Made by a program: the position numbers and the translations under genes. 41,066 nucleotides of DNA, taken from contig UQSF01000019.1 of assembly GCA_900543625.1 (NCBI GenBank), forward strand, positions 1 through 41,066. Direction: 5' to 3'. This DNA is from an uncultured Eubacteriales bacterium. Lineage in GTDB: Bacteria > Bacillota > Clostridia > Oscillospirales > Oscillospiraceae. The stretch's first letter is position 1. Each line of letters begins with the position of its first letter. Of the stretch, positions 1-8,257 are shown piece by piece. Under the pieces are notes generated by a model. That model did no database searches. It was given only the letters and a program-made list of their open reading frames with translations, and had not been told where the DNA came from.

Positions 1-1412
1 GACATATCCATATCTTCCAAAGAGAACTCAACCCGAATCTTTTTCGAGTCGACCTCACCCTTGGAAAGCAAGACAACCGTCTCAACATGCGGCGTCTGCG
101 GGAACATATCCACGGCCAGCGCCTGCGTGAGCGTATAGCCGCGCTGTGTGAGCAGCTTCACGTCGCGTGCGAGCGTGCCCGGGTCGCAGGAGACATAGAC
201 GATGCGCGGCGGCTGCATGGATACCATTGCGTCAATGGCATCCGGCTGCATGCCCTTGCGTGGGGGATCGACCACGATGCAGTCCGGCCGGACGCCGCGC
301 CGGGCCAGCTCCGCTGCGGCAGCACCGGCATCCGCGCAGAGAAACTCTACATTTTCCATGCCGTTTCGTTCCGCATTTCGGCGCGCATTCTCGATCGCCT
401 CCGGCACGATCTCCGCGCCGATGACGTGCGCAGCCTTTCGCGCCAGACACAGACTGATCGTCCCTGCACCGCAGTACAGGTCGAGCACACGGTCAGAGGG
501 CGCATTGACAGCATACTCCACCGCGCGCTCATACAGCCGCTCTGCCTGTACGGGGTTGACCTGATAAAACGCCTGCGGCGAGAGCGTGAACGTCAGTCCG
601 CAGAGACGGTCGGTCAGCTCCGGTGAACCCCAGAGCGTATAAAAATCCCCGGCAAGCACGACGTTGCCCTTTTGCTTGTTGATATCGAGCACGATACCGG
701 TCAGCTCCGGGCAATGCTCGCGCAGGTATGCAACAAGTTCCTCCGTCTGCGCGCCGAAGCCGCGTGCAGAGACGATGCAAAGCACGGCGTCGGGCGTGTG
801 CATGGCGCAGCGCGTGAACAGATGGCGCACTGTGCCGTGCCCGGTCTGCTCATCATAGGGGGCGATGCCGCGAAGATTCATCCAGTCGCAGACCGCCTGC
901 GCCGCCTTGTCTGCGAGCGGGAGCTGGAGCAGACACTGCTCGACCGGCGTGACATCGTGGCTGGATGCGCGGTAAAAGCCCTTGACCACGCGGCCGTCTT
1001 TCACGCCGACGGCGTAAATCGCCTTATTGCGATAGCAGAGCGGGTATTCCATGCCGATGATATCCTGCACCGGTGTCAAAACGCCGCCGATACGTTTGAG
1101 CGCATCGTTGACACGCGCTCGCTTCATGCGCAGCTGTTCGCCGTAATCCATGTGCTGCAGGCTGCAGCCGCCGCAGGTGCGGCAGACAGGGCAGGGCGGC
1201 TCTGTGCGCGCAGCGGCAGGGGACAGGCACTGCTCCGCCTTGCCGTAAACGGCGGCCGACGTGACCTTGAGGATGCGCACCTGCCACGTCTCGCCGACAA
1301 GCGCGCCTTTCACAAACACGGCGCGCCCGGCGATGTGACACACACCGGCGCCTTCGGACGTATACCCGGTAATCTCGGCGGTATGCAGTTGATTTTTTGC
1401 AAGCTGCTCCAT
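1..1412 (-). CDS. rlmD: 23S rRNA (uracil-5-)-methyltransferase, TrmA/RlmD family (3' end cut by window edge)
   Basis: SAM-dependent RNA m5U methyltransferase that would modify 23S rRNA. The start is the ATG at 1410-1412, three bases after the abcF stop, so the two genes are probably translated as one operon. The frame stays open to base 1, so the 3' end is missing. Visible: a TRAM-like N-terminus; a 4Fe-4S cysteine cluster (CPVCRTCGGCSLQH near residues 67-80); the SAM-binding stretch LDLYCGAGTISL; the VDPPRKGMQ motif; and the catalytic YVSCDPGTLARD loop. After the usual family end (PQTPHVETVVLL) the frame continues with SKGEVDSKKIRVEFSLEDM, an extension I associate with clostridial homologues. 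Whether the target is U1939, U747 or both (RlmD versus RlmCD) cannot be decided here. Confidence 0.88.
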   Translation of the reverse strand, partial: MEQLAKNQLHTAEITGYTSEGAGVCHIAGRAVFVKGALVGETWQVRILKVTSAAVYGKAEQCLSPAAARTEPPCPVCRTCGGCSLQHMDYGEQLRMKRARVNDALKRIGGVLTPVQDIIGMEYPLCYRNKAIYAVGVKDGRVVKGFYRASSHDVTPVEQCLLQLPLADKAAQAVCDWMNLRGIAPYDEQTGHGTVRHLFTRCAMHTPDAVLCIVSARGFGAQTEELVAYLREHCPELTGIVLDINKQKGNVVLAGDFYTLWGSPELTDRLCGLTFTLSPQAFYQVNPVQAERLYERAVEYAVNAPSDRVLDLYCGAGTISLCLARKAAHVIGAEIVPEAIENARRNAERNGMENVEFLCADAGAAAAELARRGVRPDCIVVDPPRKGMQPDAIDAMVSMQPPRIVYVSCDPGTLARDVKLLTQRGYTLTQALAVDMFPQTPHVETVVLLSKGEVDSKKIRVEFSLEDMDM

Positions 1413-1415
1413 GAT

Positions 1416-3014
1416 TCATTCCATTTCCTGACCGGAGATGTGCATATATTCGTCATACGTGCAGCGGCGGTCAATGATGCCGTCGGGCGTGATCTCAATG
1501 ATGCGGTTGGCGACCGTCTGCGTGAGCTGGTGGTCGTGGCTGGTAAAGATAATGTTATACGGGAAAGCATCCATGCCGTTATTGAGCGCTGCGATGCTTT
1601 CGAGGTCAAGGTGGTTCGTCGGCTGGTCAAAGACGAGGAAGTTTGCGCCGGAGAGCATCATCTTCGAAATCATGCAGCGCACCTTCTCGCCGCCGGAGAG
1701 AACCTTGACCTGCTTGTACACGTCGTCGCCGGAAAAGAGCATCCGGCCGAGGAACGTGCGCAGGTAGCTCTCGCGCTTATCCGCGGAGAACTGGCGCATC
1801 CAGTCAATGAGATCATAGTCACAGTCTTCAAAATAGCTGTTGTGATCCTTGGGGAAGTAAGCCTGCGTGGTCGAAACGCCCCACTTGACCGTGCCCTCAT
1901 CCGGTTCTTCGTCGCCCATGAGGATCTTGAAGAGCATCGTCACGGCAAGCTCGTTCTTACCGAGGATGGCGATCTTGTCCTCCTTGCCGACGATGAAGCT
2001 CACATGGTTGAGCAGCTTTTCACCGTCGACCGTCTTGCTGATATCCGTCACGAACAGGCGATCCTTGCCCGGCTCGCGCTCCGCCTTGAAGCCGACCCAC
2101 GGATAGCGGCGACTGGAGGCGGGCATATCCTCAACGGCGATCTTCTCGAGCAGCTTGCGGCGGGACGTTGCCTGACGGGACTTTGACTTGTTGGCGGAGA
2201 ACCGTGCGATAAACGCCTGCAGCTCCTGGATCTTCTGTTCGGCGCGCTTGTTCTGATCCTTGACGAGCTTTTGCATCAGCTGGCTCGACTCGTACCAGAA
2301 GTCATAGTTGCCGACGTACATTTTGATCTTGCCGTAGTCGATATCGACGATGTGCGTGCAGACGTTGTTAAGGAAGTAACGGTCGTGCGACACAACGAGC
2401 ACAGTGCCGTCGTAGTCCATCAGAAAATCCTCCAGCCAGACGACGCTCGCAAGGTCGAGGTTATTCGTCGGCTCATCGAGCAGGATGATGTCCGGGTGGC
2501 CGAAGAGCGCCTGCGCAAGCAGAACCTTCACCTTCAGGCGCGGATCCATGTCGGACATCATGGTCTCATGAAACTCCGGCGAGACGCCCAGTCCCTGCAG
2601 GATGCGGGACGCATCCGACTCCGCCTCCCAGCCGCCGAGATCGGCAAACTCCTCCTCAAGCTCGGAGGCGCGGATGCCGTCTTCGTCCGTCATCTCGTCC
2701 TTGGCGTAGATGGCGTCCTTCTCCTTGCCGCAGTCATACAGGCGCTGATTGCCCATGATCACCGTGTCCATGACGGTATAGGCGTCATACATCGTCTGGT
2801 CCTGCTTGAGCACGGACATTCTTTCCTTGGGATCGATATGCACGCTGCCGGAGCTTGGCTCGAGCTGACCGGAGAGGATCTTCAGGAATGTGGATTTTCC
2901 GGCGCCGTTTGCGCCGATAATGCCGTAGCAATTGCCGGGGGTGAACTGCAGGTTTACCTTGGAAAACAGCGGTGCGCCGCTGTACTGCAGCGAGAGGTCA
3001 TCAACAGTGATCAT
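1416..3014 (-). CDS. ABC-F family ATPase, YkpA/YbiT type
   Basis: Soluble ABC-F protein of 532 aa with two nucleotide-binding domains and no membrane segments; this family works on the ribosome. The sequence closely resembles Bacillus YkpA and E. coli YbiT throughout. NBD1 has an intact Walker A (GANGAGKST, 34-42) and Walker B (IILLDEPTNNLD, about 176-187), but a degenerate signature (MDPRLKVKV). The interdomain linker is at about 235-300. NBD2 has a good signature (LSGGEKV, 439-445), but its Walker A reads GKNELAVTM (352-360) with no lysine, and its Walker B reads FDQPTNHLD (462-470), with glutamine in place of the catalytic glutamate. Loss of the Walker A lysine is shared with Bacillus YkpA as I recall it. 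The start has AAGGAG eight bases upstream. It leads the operon with rlmD. The role (translation factor versus antibiotic protection) is unknown. Confidence 0.9.
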   Translation of the reverse strand: MITVDDLSLQYSGAPLFSKVNLQFTPGNCYGIIGANGAGKSTFLKILSGQLEPSSGSVHIDPKERMSVLKQDQTMYDAYTVMDTVIMGNQRLYDCGKEKDAIYAKDEMTDEDGIRASELEEEFADLGGWEAESDASRILQGLGVSPEFHETMMSDMDPRLKVKVLLAQALFGHPDIILLDEPTNNLDLASVVWLEDFLMDYDGTVLVVSHDRYFLNNVCTHIVDIDYGKIKMYVGNYDFWYESSQLMQKLVKDQNKRAEQKIQELQAFIARFSANKSKSRQATSRRKLLEKIAVEDMPASSRRYPWVGFKAEREPGKDRLFVTDISKTVDGEKLLNHVSFIVGKEDKIAILGKNELAVTMLFKILMGDEEPDEGTVKWGVSTTQAYFPKDHNSYFEDCDYDLIDWMRQFSADKRESYLRTFLGRMLFSGDDVYKQVKVLSGGEKVRCMISKMMLSGANFLVFDQPTNHLDLESIAALNNGMDAFPYNIIFTSHDHQLTQTVANRIIEITPDGIIDRRCTYDEYMHISGQEME

Positions 3015-3057
3015 TTGGGAAACTCCTTCGTTACGTTCGAAATATAGATAATAAATC

Positions 3058-3085
3058 AGTATAGCATACTTTGGACTGTTTGAAC
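3058..3085 (-). promoter_or_regulatory. putative sigma-A promoter for abcF-rlmD
   Basis: On the minus strand GTTCAA (3080-3085) lies 16 bp upstream of TATACT (3058-3063), about 44 bases before the abcF start. The -10 is good and the -35 is weak. Confidence 0.45.
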
Positions 3086-3103
3086 AGCAGATTTACACAC
3101 GAA

Positions 3104-3130
3104 CAGAGCCGGCGATGATCACCGGCTCTG
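3104..3130 (-). terminator. hairpin after pfp
   Basis: A perfect 9-bp stem, CAGAGCCGG/CCGGCTCTG, with a 9-nt loop sits 8 bases past the pfp stop. The following minus-strand bases (TTCGTGTG) hold no clear T-run, so termination may be weak. Confidence 0.55.
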
Positions 3131-3137
3131 CTGATCT

Positions 3138-4379
3138 TTATTTTGCAAGCACTTTTTTCAGCCGTGCATAGCGGGGGAGACCGTTTTCCACAGGAATCTC
3201 AGGCACACCCTGAATGAGCGGCAGGGCATAGTCAATAAAATCCTGCGTGACATTGTTGCCCTCCGGGACGATCCATTCGACCGGCACTTTCTTCTCGTAG
3301 TTTGCGACGTCGGCCAGCGGAATAAGCTCCATGCGGCAGGTATATTTTCCGTCGACCATTTCACGCATGAGGGCGACCATCTTGCCGGTTTCGCCGGCGA
3401 TGGCAGCCTCAACCGCCGTTTTACCGGCAGCAAATGCCTCATCAATATCGGTCTGAGACGCCAGATGCGCACCGGCGCGCTGCAGCAGCGAGAGTTCGAT
3501 GCCGCGGACCTTTGCATGCTCGCGCTCTTTGAGTGCCTGTGCCAGACGCGCAGCCAAACCACCGAGCTGCGCGTGGCCGAAACCGTCTGTTGTGGAGGCC
3601 TTCGCCTCGGACACGAACGAGCCGTCGGCATAGTGGATGCCCTCGGAGACAGCAATCAGCACGCTGTTCTTCTGCTCATAAACACGATGCACATCGGCAA
3701 AGAATCGCTCCATATCAAAGTCCACCTCCGGCAGGTAGACCAGATCGGGTCCGGAACCGCAGTATGTCGCCAGTGCAGCGCTGCCGGCCAGCCAACCGGC
3801 ATGACGCCCCATGATCTCGATGACCGTGATCGTACCGTTATCATACACGCGGCAGTCCTTGGAGACCTCCATGCACGATGTTGCTATGTACTTGGCGGCA
3901 CTGGCATAGCCAGGGCAGTGGTCAGTGCCGAAGAGGTCATTGTCGATCGTCTTGGGCACGCCCATCACGCGGCACTCCCAATCGTGCGCCTGCATATAGC
4001 GGCTGATCTTATTGCAGGTATCCATGGAGTCATTGCCGCCGTTATAGAAGAAGTAGCGTACGTCGTATTTCTGAAAAATCTCCAGAATGCGCCGATAATC
4101 CGTATCGTCCGCTTCCGGGTCGGCCATCTTGTAACGGCAGGAGCCCAATTCCGACGACGGTGTGTGCAGCAGCAGACGGAGCTCATCCGGATCCTCCTGA
4201 CGGATGTCATACAGACGGTCATCCAGAACCCCGCGGATACCATGCGCCGCGCCGTAAACATTGGTGATGGCATCCGATTCCAATGCGGTCTTGAGCACGC
4301 CGTAAGCGCTGGCGTTGATGACAGCAGTCGGCCCTCCGGACTGCCCAAAGATACACGCACCCTTCAATATACCGGACAT
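3138..4379 (-). CDS. pfp: diphosphate-dependent phosphofructokinase (PPi-PFK)
   Basis: Cytoplasmic glycolytic/gluconeogenic enzyme interconverting fructose 6-phosphate and fructose 1,6-bisphosphate, 413 aa. Near the N-terminus FGQSGGPTAVIN is the phosphate-binding loop. GGNDS (114-118) carries Asp where ATP enzymes have the second Gly of GGDGS, and VPKTIDNDL (141-149) carries Lys where ATP enzymes have Gly. Both substitutions are the known marks of pyrophosphate use. MGRHAGWLAG is the substrate-binding segment. GGAGG lies five bases before the ATG. It is divergent from fba, the next step of glycolysis, and an inverted repeat lies between them. PPi use is inferred from residues; a clade using ATP despite these residues cannot be excluded. 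Confidence 0.92.
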   Translation of the reverse strand: MSGILKGACIFGQSGGPTAVINASAYGVLKTALESDAITNVYGAAHGIRGVLDDRLYDIRQEDPDELRLLLHTPSSELGSCRYKMADPEADDTDYRRILEIFQKYDVRYFFYNGGNDSMDTCNKISRYMQAHDWECRVMGVPKTIDNDLFGTDHCPGYASAAKYIATSCMEVSKDCRVYDNGTITVIEIMGRHAGWLAGSAALATYCGSGPDLVYLPEVDFDMERFFADVHRVYEQKNSVLIAVSEGIHYADGSFVSEAKASTTDGFGHAQLGGLAARLAQALKEREHAKVRGIELSLLQRAGAHLASQTDIDEAFAAGKTAVEAAIAGETGKMVALMREMVDGKYTCRMELIPLADVANYEKKVPVEWIVPEGNNVTQDFIDYALPLIQGVPEIPVENGLPRYARLKKVLAK

Positions 4380-4461
4380 AGCTTACCTCCACAAATTCAC
4401 AAAATTGATAGATTTTAAGGGAACATTGAATTCTGCTATTGATATTATCTCGAAACATGTG

Positions 4462-4500
4462 TAAAATGAATTGAACCCCTTATCGGGGACATTCATTTTA
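4462..4500. promoter_or_regulatory. inverted repeat between divergent pfp and fba (candidate operator)
   Basis: Outer arms TAAAATGAA (4462-4470) and TTCATTTTA (4492-4500) match perfectly, and an inner CCCC/GGGG pair (4476-4479, 4485-4488) closes a short loop. It lies between two divergent genes, where a terminator is not expected, and covers the region where the fba -35 should be if TATATT (4512-4517) is the -10. I infer a shared operator for the two glycolytic genes. Confidence 0.4.
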
Positions 4501-4541
4501 TCACTGTTCCTTATATTATATGAAAGAGAGTTGACTTGTCA

Positions 4542-5477
4542 ATGTCGATTGTTACTTCTCAGGAAATGTTTGCAAAAGCGTATGCCGGCGGCTACGCCAT
4601 CGGTGCGTTCAATGTGAATAACATGGAGATCATTCAGGGTATCACTGAGGCCGCAAAGGAGTGCAACGCTCCGGTGATCCTGCAGGTATCCTCCGGTGCA
4701 CGCAAATATGCCAATCGCACGTATCTGGTCAAGCTTGTGGAGGCTGCCGTGATCGAGACCGGTCTGCCGATCTGTCTGCATCTGGATCATGGCGATTCGT
4801 TCGAGCTGTGCAAGTCCTGCGTGGATGACGGATTTTCGTCCGTCATGATCGACGCCTCGTCCAAACCGTTTGAAGAGAATATCGCGCTGACGCGTCAGGT
4901 CGTGGAATATGCACACGCGCATGGCGTCGTTGTCGAAGCGGAGCTTGGCACGCTGGCCGGTATTGAAGATGATGTGAAGGTCAAGGCTGAGGACTCGTCC
5001 TACACGCGCCCGGAGGATGTGCAGGAGTTCGTTGAACGCACCGGCTGTGATTCGCTGGCCATCGCCATTGGCACGAGCCACGGCGCTTATAAGTTCAAAC
5101 CCGGAACGAAGCCGCAGCTGCGCTTTGACATTCTGGAGGAAGTGTCCGAGCGTCTGCCTGGCTTCCCGATTGTGCTGCACGGCTCGTCTTCCGTGCCGCA
5201 GGAATATGTGCAGATGATCAATGAATTCGGCGGCAATATGCCCGGTGCGATCGGTGTGCCGGAGGATCAGCTGCGTCAGGCCGCGCGCTTGTCCGTATGC
5301 AAGATCAACATTGACTCTGACCTGCGTCTGGCCATGACCGGAACGGTGCGCAAGTATCTGGCTGAGCATCCGTCGGAATTTGACCCCAGAAAGTACCTCG
5401 GCCCCGCGCGCGAGAATATCAAGCAGCTTGTCAAGCATAAGATCATTGATGTGCTCGGCTGCGACGGGAAAGCCTGA
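4542..5477 (+). CDS. fba: class II fructose-1,6-bisphosphate aldolase
   Basis: Zinc-dependent cytoplasmic aldolase splitting fructose 1,6-bisphosphate into DHAP and glyceraldehyde 3-phosphate, 311 aa from ATG 4542. Seen in order: GAFNVNNMEIIQ; LHLDHGDSFE, with the catalytic Asp and a zinc His; VEAELGTLAG, with an acidic metal-site residue; IGTSHGAYKF with a zinc His; LHGSSSVP with a zinc His; and KINIDSD for phosphate binding. Length and motifs fit the long-chain class IIA type. The ribosome-binding site is poor (AAGAGAG, 11 bases before the ATG). A TTG at 4536 in the same frame lies five bases from it, so two extra residues are possible. The product feeds from pfp, encoded divergently. A membrane protein gene follows 37 bases downstream. 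Confidence 0.95.
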   Translation: MSIVTSQEMFAKAYAGGYAIGAFNVNNMEIIQGITEAAKECNAPVILQVSSGARKYANRTYLVKLVEAAVIETGLPICLHLDHGDSFELCKSCVDDGFSSVMIDASSKPFEENIALTRQVVEYAHAHGVVVEAELGTLAGIEDDVKVKAEDSSYTRPEDVQEFVERTGCDSLAIAIGTSHGAYKFKPGTKPQLRFDILEEVSERLPGFPIVLHGSSSVPQEYVQMINEFGGNMPGAIGVPEDQLRQAARLSVCKINIDSDLRLAMTGTVRKYLAEHPSEFDPRKYLGPARENIKQLVKHKIIDVLGCDGKA

Positions 5478-5514
5478 GTTCGCATACCGCTCCGTCTGGA
5501 CAAGGGGGATACCC

Positions 5515-7185
5515 ATGAATTTTCAGGAACTTCTGACGCGCCTGTCCGCGAGCTGCTTTGCTGCGGATCGGCCGGACTATGATTGGAAAACGCTGCGCCT
5601 GTTTCCGGAAACGGGGCTGAGCCTTGTGCTGATCGCGCGGCTCTTTGCGGCGCTCGTCCTGTGCGTGATCGGCGCGCTTTTGCACAGCATGGCGCTGCGC
5701 TATGTGCTTTTGACTTTGTCCGTGCTCATCTGTGGCTATGACTATCTTGCTGCAGCGCTCTCGTGTATCCTTGCGCGGCAGGTGTTTCGGCCGGCAGTGC
5801 TCATCATCGTGTGCGTGATCGGCACACTGGCAGTCGGACAACCGGTGGATGCTGCTGTTTTTCTGCTTGTATACCGGCTTGTGACGATTCTGATTGCGGT
5901 CGTGACGCAGCACGCACAGAAGACATTGAAAGATGCAGTCGGCGGAGAGATCCACTCTACGGCAGAGTTTCCCGCGCCGAAATGGATCGACTATCTCGCA
6001 CCGGCAGGGCTCTGCATTGCGATTTTGGTTGCCGTGCTCGAGAGTGTGCTCAAGGTAGCGACTGTTTCTCAGGCAATTCACGCTGCAATGATTGCGCTGT
6101 TCCTGTCTATGCCGTGCGCGCTGCTTGTTTCCGTGCCGCTCGTGTGGTACAGTGCCGTCAACGGTGCGTATCGCTGCAATGTGCTGTTTCGCAGTTGCCG
6201 CAGTATGCGCGCGCTCAATGCCGTGCGTGCAGTCGCGGTCGACGAAGGGGAGGGGGACAATCAGCTCCCGAAGGTAGTCAGTGTAAAGTCGGATCAGCTG
6301 ACGCCGGATGCGCTGCTGCAGCTGGCTGCCAATGCCGAATCCTGCTCCAGCAGCCGCACGGCGCGCGCCATCTGCGCTGCTTATACCGGTCCAATCCGCA
6401 GCGAGTATCTCTCAAATGCTGTGGACATTCCCGAAAGCGGGGTGGAAGTGTATATTGAATCGACGCGCGTCTGCGTCGGTACGCGCGAACTGATGATCCT
6501 CAAGGGGGTGGATATCCCCGATGAAGATCTGACGGACGGGTATGTGGTCTACGTATCCGTTGGAGAACAGTATGCCGGCAAGATCCTGCTGCAGGAAGTC
6601 GTGCAGTCGGATGTCAAGCCTGCGCTCAAGGAGCTGCGTGCGCTCGGCGTGCACACCATCACACTCTTCAGCAATGCCAGCAATGACTCCGTATCCGAAA
6701 ACGCGAAGGAGCTTCAGGCGGATCATCTCCACTGCAAATGCAGCAGTGAAGAAAAAGAGCGGCTTCTTACGCAGCAGGTGGAAAAGCTGGATGACGGGGA
6801 ACTGCTGCTTTACTATGACCGTCGCTGTACGGCGCATCCGGAACATTCGGGCGCCGACCTCGACGTCTGTGTCATTCCGGAGGAAAGCGAGGAGCGGTTT
6901 GATGCCGATGTCCTGCTCACGAGCCAAGACCCGTACCTGCTGCCGGAAGCGATCGAGACTGCCGGTTGGGTCGAGGGTATTTGCCGCGAGCATCTGGTGA
7001 TTGGCGCTGCAGTGAAGGTACTGCTTCTGGTGATGGCGGAGCTTGGCTACTGTACGCTCTGGTTTGCCGCCGTTTTGGACGGCGCGGCCGTGCTCGGCAC
7101 GCTGCTGATGGCGATCCGTGCATTCGGTTTTGACAAGCAGCACCACCGTGTACGAGACTATTTGCCGAAGATCAAGTCAGAATAA
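5515..7185 (+). CDS. degenerate P1B-type ATPase-like membrane protein (predicted inactive)
   Basis: 556 aa from the ATG at 5515, which has AAGGGGG a few bases upstream. The layout follows a heavy-metal P-type ATPase: hydrophobic segments at about 34-57, 60-85, 91-131, 158-179 and 187-213, a soluble part at about 235-480, and a C-terminal membrane pair at about 494-536. SMPCALLVSVP (198-208) matches the CPC(A)L helix with one Cys lost. The soluble part tracks the P/N domains, for example LLQLAANAES and VCVGTREL. Key motifs are destroyed: DKTGTLT is DEGEGDN (243-249), the GDGxND loop is DRRCTA (435-440), TGDN is FSNASN (385-390), and the actuator domain with TGE is missing between about 135 and 155. 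Ion pumping is therefore unlikely. The function is unknown; it may be a scaffold, a metal binder or a decaying gene, although the frame is fully intact. It probably shares the fba transcript. Confidence 0.75.
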   Translation: MNFQELLTRLSASCFAADRPDYDWKTLRLFPETGLSLVLIARLFAALVLCVIGALLHSMALRYVLLTLSVLICGYDYLAAALSCILARQVFRPAVLIIVCVIGTLAVGQPVDAAVFLLVYRLVTILIAVVTQHAQKTLKDAVGGEIHSTAEFPAPKWIDYLAPAGLCIAILVAVLESVLKVATVSQAIHAAMIALFLSMPCALLVSVPLVWYSAVNGAYRCNVLFRSCRSMRALNAVRAVAVDEGEGDNQLPKVVSVKSDQLTPDALLQLAANAESCSSSRTARAICAAYTGPIRSEYLSNAVDIPESGVEVYIESTRVCVGTRELMILKGVDIPDEDLTDGYVVYVSVGEQYAGKILLQEVVQSDVKPALKELRALGVHTITLFSNASNDSVSENAKELQADHLHCKCSSEEKERLLTQQVEKLDDGELLLYYDRRCTAHPEHSGADLDVCVIPEESEERFDADVLLTSQDPYLLPEAIETAGWVEGICREHLVIGAAVKVLLLVMAELGYCTLWFAAVLDGAAVLGTLLMAIRAFGFDKQHHRVRDYLPKIKSE

Positions 7186-7190
7186 AACAC

Positions 7191-7229
7191 AAAATCTCCG
7201 ATCCCACGCTCAGGGATCGGAGATTTTTT
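7191..7229. terminator. bidirectional terminator between convergent genes
   Basis: The 13-bp stem AATCTCCGATCCC (7193-7205)/GGGATCGGAGATT (7213-7225) has A-rich and T-rich flanks, serving both the plus-strand fba transcript and the minus-strand xer transcript. The stop codon of xer (7210-7212) lies in the loop. Confidence 0.9.
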
Positions 7230-8232
7230 CTGCCCAATTCTCGTCCGGCGAGAATTCTCCCAACGGATTTGCCGCAGCCGCTGTGCGCAGCTGATCGTTA
7301 TCCACATGGGTATAGATCTGCGTCGTGTTCAGATGTTCATGCCCGAGCACCTCCTGCAGCGTGCGCACGTCAACGCCGTTTTGCAGCATGAGTGTTGCCG
7401 CTGTGTGCCGCAGTTTATGCGTGGAATACTGACTGGCGTCCAGGCCCGCGCGCGTCAGGTTTTTCTTGACCATGACCTGTACGGAGTCACAGCTGATGCG
7501 TGTGCGCCGGTTGGAGAGGAACATCGCCGTCGTGCGCGGCGGCGCAATCTCTTTACGGACCGCCAGATAGCGGTCGAGCGCCTCGCGGCAGGCATCATTG
7601 AGATAGACCACGCGCTCCTTGCTGCCTTTGCCGAGGATGCGCAGACTGTCACCGTGATCGTCTTGCAGATTCAGACCGACAAGTTCCGAAATACGCAGCC
7701 CGCAGTTGAGAAAAATACACAGGATACAATAATCTCGATCCTTGTTTTTCCCGTCCACCACGGACAGAAGCCGTTTGCTCTCGTCCAGTGTGAGATAGTG
7801 GGGGAGCGTCTTGGGAATCTTGGGGGAGTCGAGATCCTGCACGGGGTTTTCCTCCAGCAGCTTTGCCTTCATCGTCAGGTATTTGAAGAAGCTGCGGATC
7901 GCAGCGATCTTGCGTGCACGGGAGTTTGCGCTCAGACCATATTCCGGTTCGTGTGCGTTGGACTGCTTGATGCGGTCGCGCGACAGATAAGCTAGAAAAT
8001 TATAAACTTCGGTAAGTGTCACAGCGCGCAGAAATGCCACATCAATATCATGGATCGGAATCTCGTCCAGCTTCGCAGCACGCGGCACGAGCCCACGTTC
8101 CAGCTTCAGAAACCGCAGGAACATCCGCAGATCGAGATAATACTGATCGACGGTTGCCTTAGAATGACCGCAGATCGTTTCATGATAAGTCAAAAAGTCG
8201 CGCAGCACCTGCGGCGCATCCGTATAGTCCAT
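7210..8232 (-). CDS. Xer-type tyrosine recombinase
   Basis: 340-aa site-specific recombinase acting on DNA. The N-terminal SAM-like DNA-binding region spans about 5-150 and has an insertion around SRDRIKQSNAHEPEYGL relative to XerC/D. The catalytic domain shows GLRISELVGL (Arg), GKGSKERVV (Lys), HKLRHTAATL (His, Arg), LGHEHLNTTQIYTH (His and nucleophile Tyr). The start at 8232 is chosen because GAGGTGG lies eight bases upstream and because a promoter -10 overlaps the longer ATG at 8262. It stands alone after radA and is not flanked by att-like repeats, so I read it as a housekeeping recombinase rather than a phage integrase. XerC is the likeliest role, since a XerD-like partner is encoded at 21240-22130. 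Confidence 0.88.
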   Translation of the reverse strand: MDYTDAPQVLRDFLTYHETICGHSKATVDQYYLDLRMFLRFLKLERGLVPRAAKLDEIPIHDIDVAFLRAVTLTEVYNFLAYLSRDRIKQSNAHEPEYGLSANSRARKIAAIRSFFKYLTMKAKLLEENPVQDLDSPKIPKTLPHYLTLDESKRLLSVVDGKNKDRDYCILCIFLNCGLRISELVGLNLQDDHGDSLRILGKGSKERVVYLNDACREALDRYLAVRKEIAPPRTTAMFLSNRRTRISCDSVQVMVKKNLTRAGLDASQYSTHKLRHTAATLMLQNGVDVRTLQEVLGHEHLNTTQIYTHVDNDQLRTAAAANPLGEFSPDENWAEKISDP

Positions 8233-8257
8233 ATCTGCCACCTCGATTTCTGATATG

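Noticed and set aside
672..2186. 504-codon open frame on the plus strand opposite rlmD and abcF
   Set aside because: It crosses two clear minus-strand genes, has no ribosome site and no recognisable domain; explained by codon bias of the true genes.
3465..4418. 317-codon plus-strand frame opposite pfp
   Set aside because: Shadow of the phosphofructokinase gene; no ribosome site.
4539..5516. 325-codon antisense frame opposite fba
   Set aside because: Shadow of a well supported aldolase gene.
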